From Campylobacterales bacterium (GTDB lineage: Bacteria > Campylobacterota > Campylobacteria > Campylobacterales > Sulfurimonadaceae): a DNA stretch of 64,000 nucleotides. Made by a program: the position numbers and the translations under genes. Position 1 is the first letter of the stretch. The number at the start of each line of letters is the position of its first letter. This document shows, piece by piece, positions 44,077 to 52,159 of this stretch. The stretch is from the NCBI GenBank assembly GCA_016938175.1, contig JAFGVE010000034.1:62001-126000 (forward strand), given 5' to 3'. The notes beneath the pieces were generated by a model. The model searched no databases and was not told where the DNA came from. It was given only the letters and a program-made list of their open reading frames with translations.

Positions 44077-44580
44077 TTAGTCTCTTGTCTCTACTACAGA
44101 GATAGAGTTAATGTCATCTTGACCTTGGATTTGTTTTAAAACATCAAAGCTTGCTTGGTCATCTTCTTCGATAGCACCAAAAACTGTGTGAACACCATCA
44201 AGGTGAGGACAGTCTACAAAACAGATGAAAAACTGGCTTCCACCAGTACTTGGTCCTGCATGTGCCATTGAGAGTGTTCCTGCACGGTGAACAGAAGTGT
44301 TTGAAGATGTTTCACATTTAATTTGCCAGTCTGGTCCACCAGTTCCAGTTCCGTGTGGACAGCCACCCTGAGCCATGAAACCAGGAATTACACGGTGGAA
44401 GTTTAGGTCATTGTAAAAACCAGTGTTTGCAAGGTATGCAAAGTTTGCGACTGTATTTGGAGCTTCATCCGGAAAAAGTTTTACCCAAATATCACCTTTT
44501 GATGTAGATATTTTTGCATACTGCTGTTTTAGTGACTCTTCGGCAGTTATTTTGTAGTCTTTTAGTTCTTTTCCAAACAT
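44077..44580 (-). CDS. Peptidyl-prolyl cis-trans isomerase, cyclophilin type
   Basis: 167 residues, no signal peptide, so cytoplasmic. Active-site blocks [13 protein letters not shown] (catalytic arginine) and [13 protein letters not shown] are intact, as is the downstream [10 protein letters not shown]. It catalyses proline isomerisation in protein folding, as PpiB does. AAGGG precedes the ATG. It has its own promoter region (TATACT inside the palindrome at 44605-44616) and a hairpin terminator, so it is a single-gene unit. Confidence 0.93.
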   Translation of the reverse strand: MFGKELKDYKITAEESLKQQYAKISTSKGDIWVKLFPDEAPNTVANFAYLANTGFYNDLNFHRVIPGFMAQGGCPHGTGTGGPDWQIKCETSSNTSVHRAGTLSMAHAGPSTGGSQFFICFVDCPHLDGVHTVFGAIEEDDQASFDVLKQIQGQDDINSISVVETRD

Positions 44581-44604
44581 GATTTACCCTTGTAATAATT
44601 TGCG

Positions 44605-44660
44605 AAAGTATACTTTAAAATGCTTAACAAAAGCATATAAAAGTAAATAGAAGTTATAAT
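44605..44660. promoter_or_regulatory. Divergent promoter region: cyclophilin and histidine kinase
   Basis: Contains a perfect 12-base palindrome AAAGTATACTTT (44605-44616), giving TATACT on the minus strand for the cyclophilin gene. A 6-base inverted repeat, ATGCTT at 44620-44625 and AAGCAT at 44631-44636, follows. A perfect TATAAT is at 44655-44660 on the plus strand, only 7 bases before the kinase ATG, so the kinase transcript may be leaderless. Confidence 0.5.
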
Positions 44661-44667
44661 TTCGACG

Positions 44668-45912
44668 ATGAAAAAACTTTTTGAAAAAACCTATGAGACA
44701 CTGCTGTTAAAACTACAAACATTAACCATTAAACAGGCGAATGTCTTTACTACACTCTTCATACTTCTTTTTACGATTATCTTTGCTGACTTGTTAATTA
44801 CTGAAAATTACCATGATTATGAACGAGCATTGTACACAGACAAACTTTTAGAAAGATCCTATTTGGATTTGTTGGAACACCATGAGGAGCGGGAGAAAAA
44901 ACTCAAAGCACTTCTTATAAAAAATACTGTAGCTATTGCCACTTTGGCGTTTATACTTTTTGCAATTATGATAGGTTTTTATAAAATATTTAACACACTT
45001 TTACAACGTGATATGCAAGCTTTTTTGGACTTTTTTAAATCAACTGCACATAATGAACAGGTACTAAATCCAAACACCATCTTCTTTGCTGAGTTTAAGA
45101 AGATGGTTGGGTATGCCAATGAGATGGTTGAGACTATTAATGAGCAGAAAAAAGACCTCAAAGAACTTAACTTAAAACTTGAAGATAAGGTGCAGGCAAA
45201 GACTTCTGACCTTGTAGAGACAAACAAAAAACTTTTGGAAGAAAAACGTTTCTCAGAAGAGATACTCCAGTCGCAAAAAGAGTTTTTAAGACATACTATT
45301 CATGAGACAAATACACCTCTGAGCGTAATGCTTACAAGTATAGAGATGCTGACTATGCAGAATGAAAAAAGCCGTCACCTCTCTAAAATAGAAGCTGCGG
45401 CTAAAAACCTTTTTAATATTTATGATGATTTAAGTTATTTGGTCAAAAAAGACCAAGTAGACTACCCAAGAGCAGCAGTGGAAATAAATAGCTATGTACA
45501 CTCAAGAATAGACTTTTTCTCAGAAGTTGCACAACTCTCGAAACTCTCTTTTACTTATAGTGCAAACGTAGAAGAAGATTATGTTTACTTTAACGAGACG
45601 AAGCTTCAGCGCATCATTGACAATACGATTACGAATGCTATTAAGTATACTTTGGCTGATGAGTTAATAAACGTAAAAGTAGAATCACAATCGGGTTATG
45701 TTGATGTGAGTGTGGGCAGTAAGTCAAAAGAGATAAAAGATAAAGAGAAGGTTTTTGAAGCTTTTTATAGAGAGCATAGCAGTGATGATGGTTTTGGAAT
45801 AGGGCTGCGTTTGGTAAAGAGCATTTGTGAAGAGGAAGATGTGGCTATATTCCTTGACTCTACAGATAGAATAACAACGTTTAGATATAGATTTAAAGTG
45901 ATGGGCAGATAA
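44668..45912 (+). CDS. Sensor histidine kinase
   Basis: 414 residues: two transmembrane helices (about 26-45 and 86-106) around a ~40-residue, highly charged periplasmic segment, a coiled-coil linker (about 155-195), the dimerisation domain with H212 in H-E-T-N-T-P (usually H-E-L-R-T-P), and an ATPase domain with an N box (N-A-I-K-Y-T) and G box (G-F-G-I-G-L-R-L-V). The domain is compact. It pairs with the response regulator that starts one base before its stop. The sensed signal is unknown; the short periplasmic loop suggests membrane or intracellular sensing. Confidence 0.9.
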   Translation: MKKLFEKTYETLLLKLQTLTIKQANVFTTLFILLFTIIFADLLITENYHDYERALYTDKLLERSYLDLLEHHEEREKKLKALLIKNTVAIATLAFILFAIMIGFYKIFNTLLQRDMQAFLDFFKSTAHNEQVLNPNTIFFAEFKKMVGYANEMVETINEQKKDLKELNLKLEDKVQAKTSDLVETNKKLLEEKRFSEEILQSQKEFLRHTIHETNTPLSVMLTSIEMLTMQNEKSRHLSKIEAAAKNLFNIYDDLSYLVKKDQVDYPRAAVEINSYVHSRIDFFSEVAQLSKLSFTYSANVEEDYVYFNETKLQRIIDNTITNAIKYTLADELINVKVESQSGYVDVSVGSKSKEIKDKEKVFEAFYREHSSDDGFGIGLRLVKSICEEEDVAIFLDSTDRITTFRYRFKVMGR

Positions 45913-46568
45913 TGAAAATACTTTTACTTGAAGATGAGGTTATGTTAAATGAGTCCATTTGTGAGTATCTTGAGACTCAGGGACATAAGGTTGAGAGCTT
46001 TGTAGATGGAGAAGAGGCATATGAAGCCATACTTACAAAGGCTTACGACTTACTCATTCTTGACATAAATGTGCCAAATATGGATGGACTCTCTATATTG
46101 GAAAAGGTACACGCTGCTAAGGTTCATGTTCCAACTATTTATATAAGTGCATTGGTCGAGATAGAAGATATATCCCGTGCATACGACTTGGGTTGTTATG
46201 ACTACTTGAAAAAACCTTTTCACCTAAAAGAGTTGGCTTTACGTTTAGACAGAATCAAAATTGCAAATGAAACGCCAAGAGTGCACCTACGTCTTTCAAA
46301 AAACTACTCTTACGACCAAGAACACTCGGTACTGCTTTTTAAACAAGAAGCACAGACACTTACCAAACGTCAGGCACAAATAATTGACCTGCTTGCACGA
46401 AACAGAGGAATGATAGTTGACTTTGAACAGTTTGGCGCTTACGTTTGGGATGAACAAGCAGTTGATAATGCAACAATTCGAGCAGAAGTAAACCGCCTAA
46501 AAAAATCTCTTCAAGAAGATATAATCGTCAATGTTCGTGGAATGGGTTATATGATAGAAAAACCTTAA
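45912..46568 (+). CDS. OmpR-family response regulator
   Basis: 218 residues. The receiver domain has acidic pocket E7-D8, the phosphorylated D51 in L-I-L-D-I-N-V-P, and the conserved lysine in Y-L-K-K-P-F. The C-terminal winged helix (about 125-218) has the R-A-E-V-N-R-L-K-K recognition helix and the closing R-G-M-G-Y-M wing. It overlaps the kinase gene by one base and is its obvious partner. Possible targets are not shown by the sequence. Confidence 0.93.
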   Translation: MKILLLEDEVMLNESICEYLETQGHKVESFVDGEEAYEAILTKAYDLLILDINVPNMDGLSILEKVHAAKVHVPTIYISALVEIEDISRAYDLGCYDYLKKPFHLKELALRLDRIKIANETPRVHLRLSKNYSYDQEHSVLLFKQEAQTLTKRQAQIIDLLARNRGMIVDFEQFGAYVWDEQAVDNATIRAEVNRLKKSLQEDIIVNVRGMGYMIEKP

Positions 46569-46585
46569 GTAGCTACTGAAGGTTT
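46560..46585. terminator. Bidirectional hairpin between convergent genes
   Basis: AAACCTT at 46560-46566 pairs with AAGGTTT at 46579-46585, and the interior AGTAGCTACT (46568-46577) is itself a palindrome. The stem overlaps the stop codons of both the response regulator and the convergent EAL gene. T-tracts are weak on both sides, four T on the minus-strand side. Confidence 0.55.
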
Positions 46586-48797
46586 AAGAGTCTATGCTCT
46601 CCATAGGTATTGGAGGACTGAAGTAGTAGCCTTGAAAATAGTCTATATTTAACTCTTTAAGATAAGAAAAAATCTCCTCATTTTCTACAAATTCAGCTAT
46701 TGTTTTAAAGCCTAGTTCGTGAGAAAAACTAATAATACTTTTCACAAGTATTTGGGACTTTTTATCTGTGAGTATGTTTTTGATTAATGAACCGTCTATT
46801 TTTAAATAATCTATATATTGTGCAATGCTTAGGATTCTCTCAAAGTTTGAGTGTCCAGCACCAAAATCATCTATGGAAATTTTTACTCCATGTGATTTTA
46901 CAGTAGTTAAAAACTCTTTGAGAAGTTTGACCTGTTCTATCTCTTCTGATTCTAAAATTTCAACTGTTAATCTACTCCCAATATCGTACTCTTTTATAAG
47001 TTCGACAAGATACTTTGTAAAGCTTTCATCTGTAATATCAAAGGTAGAGATATTAATACTGCATTCGTACTGGTGTGTAGCCATTATTTGAAAAACATTT
47101 TTAATCATTAGTCGAGAGAGTTCAAAGTAGTGTCTGCTGGCTTTTGATATCTCTAAAAATTCGTAAGGTATGTAAACCTTGTCATCCTCGGTTATCCTTA
47201 TAAGCGCTTCATATTTTTTGACTCTGTTTGAGCCATCAACTATAACCTGTGCATAAGGAGTAACCAAATTCTCTTTGAGTGCTCGACTAATGATACTTAT
47301 CCATTGTAAAACTTTTTCTGTATTTTGTTTTTGTATATGCTCATGGGAACTGTAAATTTCTATTGGCATTTGTCTTCGAAGTGCAGTTTCTAAAGCTAAG
47401 GTAGCCTCTTGTAACTCATTTTTTCCATCTTTTATATCAAGTGGATTACTGACTCCCATGGTCACACTAAAATGGGTACTGCACCCATTTCCACATGTAA
47501 ATGCTTTTTGTTCGATTTGATTATGTAAATTCCTAAGCGCAGTTTTCAGCTCAGAAAGATTATTTGTAAATTTATATGTAAGTGCGAATTGAGAGTGCTC
47601 AATCCTGTAGAGTTTTGAAAAACCAAGTTGTTCTGTCATAAGTTTGATTTCCCTTGCAAATTCGTTTATGACCCTATCTGTAAGGTCTACGCCATAGACA
47701 GAGATAAGTTGTTTAATATTGTCTAAGGAAATAATGGTTGATACTTGATTGTTTTCATTGAGTAAGTCTTCTAGTAAATGTGCCTTATTTGGTAGATTTG
47801 TATCTTTGTCATATAAAAAACTACGAAGATATTTTTGATTTAACTTATTAACATTTGTGCCAAAAAAATAGCTTCCAATTAAACTAAGAATAAACAACAC
47901 AAGAATCATTCCAGATACAAGTTTGTCCCAGTTGTTGAAAATATGGTGTCCATACTTTGTATGTAGAACCAAAGCTATTCCTTGTTCTTGGTTAAAACCA
48001 TCAAGTTTTACAACTAAAGTATGGTCATCTATAAAAGTATATTTTTTATCTATGTGTTCATATTTGTAAAGCTCTTTAAGGTTTTTGTATTTTTTTATAT
48101 CAATTTGACCAAGAACTTGAAACTCATGCTTACTATAGACTAGTAACTGTCCTTCTGCATCAATTAGCCAAACGTCATAGAGGGTAGTTTCAACAAGAGA
48201 GTGAATAAATTTTTGAAGGGATACGTTGACAATGATATAGCCTAAGGGCTTTTTATCATTATAAATTTTATATGCTAGTCGAAGAACAGGCTGTGCTTCT
48301 GTTTTGCCAAATTCTACGTTATTGTCCATAAAAGATATGCCAAGTTCATTTTCTTGAAGATGCTCGAAATATTTAAAATAGTCTCTATGTTTTTTGTTTA
48401 TTTTTTCTTCTTGCTTCCAAACTTTAATATCTGATGCTTTACGGGATATCTTGATGATTTCATTAAAATCTGTGTCCATTATTCTGATTTGATTTAAACA
48501 ATCAAGAGTTAAAATAGATTGAGAAAGTAAGAGTTCAGTTTCCTCTTTCGAGAACTCTTTTAAAAGGTATTTTTTAACTGGATACTGGAGAGTTTTTGTA
48601 AAGTTTTTGTAGTTATTAAAGAAATCATTTTCATATTCAATTCTTTCATTAGCTTTGCTATAGAGGTTGTCTTGACTAACGGTGTTGACATCGAACTCTG
48701 CTTTATTTATAGCTATAAGATAAAAAACTATGACCGCACACAGAGTCATTAGGGTGGAGAAAAGCATAAAGATTCGTACATAATTTTGTTTTTTCAT
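46584..48797 (-). CDS. Cyclic-di-GMP phosphodiesterase: dCache-like sensor, degenerate GGDEF, EAL
   Basis: 737 residues. A transmembrane helix (about 8-28), a ~250-residue periplasmic domain with Cache features (V-W-L-I-D-A-E-G-Q-L-L-V), a second helix (about 292-313), then GGDEF and EAL domains. The GGDEF site reads E-H-S-Q-F, so it should not make cyclic-di-GMP. The EAL domain keeps its catalytic blocks: Y-E-A-L-I-R, D-D-F-G-A-G-H-S-N-F, and E-F-V-E-N-E. It therefore probably degrades cyclic-di-GMP in response to a small ligand. It has no close operon partners. Confidence 0.88.
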   Translation of the reverse strand: MKKQNYVRIFMLFSTLMTLCAVIVFYLIAINKAEFDVNTVSQDNLYSKANERIEYENDFFNNYKNFTKTLQYPVKKYLLKEFSKEETELLLSQSILTLDCLNQIRIMDTDFNEIIKISRKASDIKVWKQEEKINKKHRDYFKYFEHLQENELGISFMDNNVEFGKTEAQPVLRLAYKIYNDKKPLGYIIVNVSLQKFIHSLVETTLYDVWLIDAEGQLLVYSKHEFQVLGQIDIKKYKNLKELYKYEHIDKKYTFIDDHTLVVKLDGFNQEQGIALVLHTKYGHHIFNNWDKLVSGMILVLFILSLIGSYFFGTNVNKLNQKYLRSFLYDKDTNLPNKAHLLEDLLNENNQVSTIISLDNIKQLISVYGVDLTDRVINEFAREIKLMTEQLGFSKLYRIEHSQFALTYKFTNNLSELKTALRNLHNQIEQKAFTCGNGCSTHFSVTMGVSNPLDIKDGKNELQEATLALETALRRQMPIEIYSSHEHIQKQNTEKVLQWISIISRALKENLVTPYAQVIVDGSNRVKKYEALIRITEDDKVYIPYEFLEISKASRHYFELSRLMIKNVFQIMATHQYECSINISTFDITDESFTKYLVELIKEYDIGSRLTVEILESEEIEQVKLLKEFLTTVKSHGVKISIDDFGAGHSNFERILSIAQYIDYLKIDGSLIKNILTDKKSQILVKSIISFSHELGFKTIAEFVENEEIFSYLKELNIDYFQGYYFSPPIPMESIDS

Positions 48798-48972
48798 GAC
48801 AGATTCCTATCTCTATTAACAAGTAATGTTATATCAACTTTTTTTATATTTGTCAATAAAATTATAAAATGTTAAAAATTATTATGTATTTAAGAGTCTT
48901 ATCAGTTGAGAAGCCTTAAGTCTTTTTTGATTACACTGCTATAGTTAAAAAAAAACTCTAAGGAACATAGTT

Positions 48973-50097
48973 GTGATAACTGCTTTGACACTCGAAGAGA
49001 AAGTTTATCTTGAAAGAGTGCGACTTTTTTTTCAAGGTGCGATCAGAAACCTCATTAGCTCTATTGTTGGCGGTATCTTTTTAGGTCTTATCTTACACTC
49101 TGCAAATGTTCCTGATGTATATATCGCTATATGGTTTTGTATCCTCGTTTTTGCTGCACTTTTGACTGCTTATGTTGAGAAACGTGTATCAGCAATAGAA
49201 CTAAATATGGAAAATGTTACAAAGTTAGTTTATATACGAGCATTTTCTGGTGTTCTTATAGGGTTTGTTTATGGCGTGACCCCTTTTATATTTCAGTCCT
49301 ATTTTGGCATTTTGCAAGAGATGTTTTTATTTATCATTCTCTCTGCAACGGTCTCTATTGTTATAGTCGGCTACTCAATAATGCCTTACTACTATGTACT
49401 TGTTAATTTAGTGACTATGACACCCTTAACCTTTTATTTTCTTAAATATTTCGATACTGTTCACATAGTCTTGGCACTCACCGCGTTTATATGGCAGTAT
49501 CTTTTACTGTCAAAAGCGTGGCGTGTTTCTCAGTCAAGCATTAATGCTCTTAGACTTAATGAAAAACTTCAGTATGAGATACATGAACATGAAGTGACAA
49601 AAATTAAACTGCAAGAGTTAGCAATGCACGATATGCTTACAGGTGTTGCAAACAGACTCTTGCTTATGGAAAATCTTGAGTCGATGATTTCACTTGCAAC
49701 TAGAAACAAACAAAATGTAGTTGTCATGTTTTTAGACTTAGATGGCTTTAAAGAGGTAAATGACAACTATGGGCATGAAGCGGGAGACTATCTTCTACAG
49801 GTAGTGGCTAAAAGGTTACAAACACTTATACGCAGAACAGATACATTGGCAAGAATGGGTGGTGATGAGTTTATACTTGGTTTTATGCAACCGGCTCAGA
49901 CTGATGTTTTGGCACAACGTGTTATTAGCGCTATCAATGAGCCTATAGAGCTTGTAGACAAGAAGAGTGTAAGTGTTGGTGTATCTATTGGTATAGCGCA
50001 TTTTCCAAAAGATGCAAAAAATGCTGAAGAGCTTATTCGCATCGCAGACGATAGGATGTATCTCTCTAAAGCAGAGGGGAAAAACACCTTCCATTAA
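48973..50097 (+). CDS. Membrane diguanylate cyclase (GGDEF)
   Basis: 374 residues: six or so transmembrane helices in residues 20-190, a short coiled coil, then a GGDEF domain with the intact active site G-G-D-E-F at 296-300 and the inhibitory I-site R-x-x-D at 287-290. It should make cyclic-di-GMP and be product-inhibited. The start is GTG 48973, with an AAGGA site at 48960-48964; a TATAGT box is at 48940-48945. A second cyclase gene follows 87 bases later. Confidence 0.9.
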   Translation: MITALTLEEKVYLERVRLFFQGAIRNLISSIVGGIFLGLILHSANVPDVYIAIWFCILVFAALLTAYVEKRVSAIELNMENVTKLVYIRAFSGVLIGFVYGVTPFIFQSYFGILQEMFLFIILSATVSIVIVGYSIMPYYYVLVNLVTMTPLTFYFLKYFDTVHIVLALTAFIWQYLLLSKAWRVSQSSINALRLNEKLQYEIHEHEVTKIKLQELAMHDMLTGVANRLLLMENLESMISLATRNKQNVVVMFLDLDGFKEVNDNYGHEAGDYLLQVVAKRLQTLIRRTDTLARMGGDEFILGFMQPAQTDVLAQRVISAINEPIELVDKKSVSVGVSIGIAHFPKDAKNAEELIRIADDRMYLSKAEGKNTFH

Positions 50098-50184
50098 GGG
50101 CTTTTGTTAATAAAGTCACGAAATAATCACCTTTTTATGCTACTATGCACCGCATAATTTTTAGATATAAGTGACAACAGGCAG

Positions 50185-52041
50185 ATGCCAATACAAAAAC
50201 AGAAACTATTTTTTCTTCTTTTTTTTATTTTTATTACAAACTCTCTTGTAGCGCATTCACTAACTTTTGGGATTTTTACTTATAGAAATGCACAAAAGGT
50301 AATGAGTGAGTATGAGCCCATTGCGACATACCTCTCAAAAGAGTTAAACGTAACAGTAGTTATAAAACCTTTAACGCAAGAAGAGCTCGAAGATGAGCTA
50401 AATAAAGGAACACTTGACATTGTTGCAACAAACCCTACACACTATCTCTCTCTGCAAAAACAGCATAAAACGACTGGTGCAATTGCTACGTTGGTAAAAC
50501 AGCATAACCATATCTATACTGCTAATTTGGGTGGTGTGATACTTACACATTCAAATAGGGCAGACATAGCATCCTTAAAAGATTTAAAGGGGAAAAATAT
50601 AGCGATTCCCGGTAAGAAGTTTTTGGGTGGTTTTTTAACGCAAAATTATGAGCTTTTAGAAAATGGTGTGGATGTAAGCAAAGATGTAACTTTGCTCGAG
50701 CTTGGAAGTCACGATAGAGTTGTCCAAGCTGTTGTCGATGGTACAGTAGATGCAGGGTTCATCCGTAGCGGAATTTATGAAGAGCTTGTAGAAGAGGGTT
50801 TATTAAATCCTAGAGACGTTTCAGTAGTGCATGAGTATATGATGGACTACTTTCCTTTAAAAGTATCTACAACACTTTATCCCGAGTGGGCTATCGTAGC
50901 GGCAAAAAAACTTGATGTAGATATTATTTCTAAAATTGCCGTGGCACTTTATGGATATGTTGGTGAGCAAAAAGGAAATAATGTAATAGTTGGTTTTACG
51001 ATTCCTGGGGATTACGCGGAGATTGACAGGCTAGCTCGTGCATTAAGAATTCCTCCTTATGAAATGGCACCTGATTTTACTTCAAAAGATATTTTTCAAA
51101 AGTATGGGAACAATATTAGTGCCATTGTTATAGTGATTGTACTTTTTATTGGAGCCTTATGGAGTCTATATCAAAAAGCACGCCGTGAGAAAATGTATGC
51201 TCAGTCTATTTTAAATGCAGCACCAAATCCAATAATTATTCGTAATGAACAGACAATAGTAAGTGCAAACACCGCCTTTTTAGAACTTGTTCAGTATGAC
51301 TCATTAGAGGCTTTTAAAAAAGAGCACAACTCTATAAGCGATTTTTTTGAAGATGGTGAGACGGATGAGTATCTGCGTGCTCGTATGTATGACCAGAGTT
51401 GGATAGAGTATATCCTCTCAAATCCGCAAACTGAGTTAAAAGCAAAAGTGAATGTTGGAGAAAAAGTAAAACTCTATAGAGTTAAAGCATCTCTATTAGA
51501 GTCAAAAGGTGACACATATAGAGTTATTGTAACGTTTGATGACATCTCTTTGCTTGTAGCACAGCTCACAACAGATTCACTTACAAAAGTTCCAAATAAG
51601 ATGCATTTTGATTTGATGTTTAAGTATGCACTCAATATTCATAAACGTGAAGCAAAACCTTTAAGCCTTATATTTTTTGATGTAGACTATTTTAAAAGAG
51701 TTAACGACATGTATGGACATTTGGTAGGAGACAAAATTCTTTACGATATGGCACAACTTGTAAAAGCTTCTCTGCGTAAAACTGACACAGTTGCACGTTG
51801 GGGAGGAGAAGAGTTTGTTGTCCTTCTTCCAAATACATCTTTAGCGGATGCTAAAAACCTTGCTGAAAATCTTCGAGTTAAAATAGAGAGTAAACTCTTT
51901 GAAGATGTAGGACATCTTACGAGTTCATTCGGTGTTTCCGAGTATTTAGAGGGTGAGAAAAGTACAGAATTTCTCGAGAGAGTAGATAAACTTCTCTATG
52001 AGGCAAAGGCAAACGGTCGAAATTTAGTCATTGCAAGATAG
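50185..52041 (+). CDS. PhnD-type periplasmic binding domain fused to PAS and GGDEF
   Basis: 618 residues: signal sequence (about 8-24), a periplasmic binding domain of the phosphate/phosphonate PhnD type (about 26-295, with F-G-I-F-T-Y-R and the T-N-P-T-H-Y-L-S-L block), a transmembrane helix (about 313-333), a PAS-like region (about 345-470) and a GGDEF domain. The active site G-G-E-E-F is at 540-544 with the I-site R531-x-x-D534, so it should be an active diguanylate cyclase. The domain order means that a periplasmic solute controls cyclic-di-GMP. The ligand could be phosphonate, phosphite or another anion. Confidence 0.88.
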   Translation: MPIQKQKLFFLLFFIFITNSLVAHSLTFGIFTYRNAQKVMSEYEPIATYLSKELNVTVVIKPLTQEELEDELNKGTLDIVATNPTHYLSLQKQHKTTGAIATLVKQHNHIYTANLGGVILTHSNRADIASLKDLKGKNIAIPGKKFLGGFLTQNYELLENGVDVSKDVTLLELGSHDRVVQAVVDGTVDAGFIRSGIYEELVEEGLLNPRDVSVVHEYMMDYFPLKVSTTLYPEWAIVAAKKLDVDIISKIAVALYGYVGEQKGNNVIVGFTIPGDYAEIDRLARALRIPPYEMAPDFTSKDIFQKYGNNISAIVIVIVLFIGALWSLYQKARREKMYAQSILNAAPNPIIIRNEQTIVSANTAFLELVQYDSLEAFKKEHNSISDFFEDGETDEYLRARMYDQSWIEYILSNPQTELKAKVNVGEKVKLYRVKASLLESKGDTYRVIVTFDDISLLVAQLTTDSLTKVPNKMHFDLMFKYALNIHKREAKPLSLIFFDVDYFKRVNDMYGHLVGDKILYDMAQLVKASLRKTDTVARWGGEEFVVLLPNTSLADAKNLAENLRVKIESKLFEDVGHLTSSFGVSEYLEGEKSTEFLERVDKLLYEAKANGRNLVIAR

Positions 52042-52089
52042 TGTTACTAAAATCTACATTTTAAAAAATATTTTTCCATTTTTACACAA

Positions 52090-52132
52090 ATAGCACTTTT
52101 GCTATGTTCATGCTATGTTTCTCTTTTATGAT
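52090..52132 (+). promoter_or_regulatory. Porin promoter with repeat elements
   Basis: An inverted repeat ATAGCA (52090-52095) and TGCTAT (52100-52105) is followed by a direct repeat of TGCTATGTT at 52100-52108 and 52111-52119, with an 11-base period. TATGAT at 52127-52132 is a likely -10 box. The repeats sit where an activator would bind, just upstream of it. Confidence 0.5.
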
Positions 52133-52159
52133 TCTTTCAACATTAAAAGGGAGATGTAT

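Noticed and set aside
52091..52106. Possible sigma-54 promoter (TAGCAC...TTGC-like) before the porin
   Set aside because: The distance between the GC elements is too short for the -24/-12 pattern, and the bases are better explained by the inverted repeat ATAGCA/TGCTAT.
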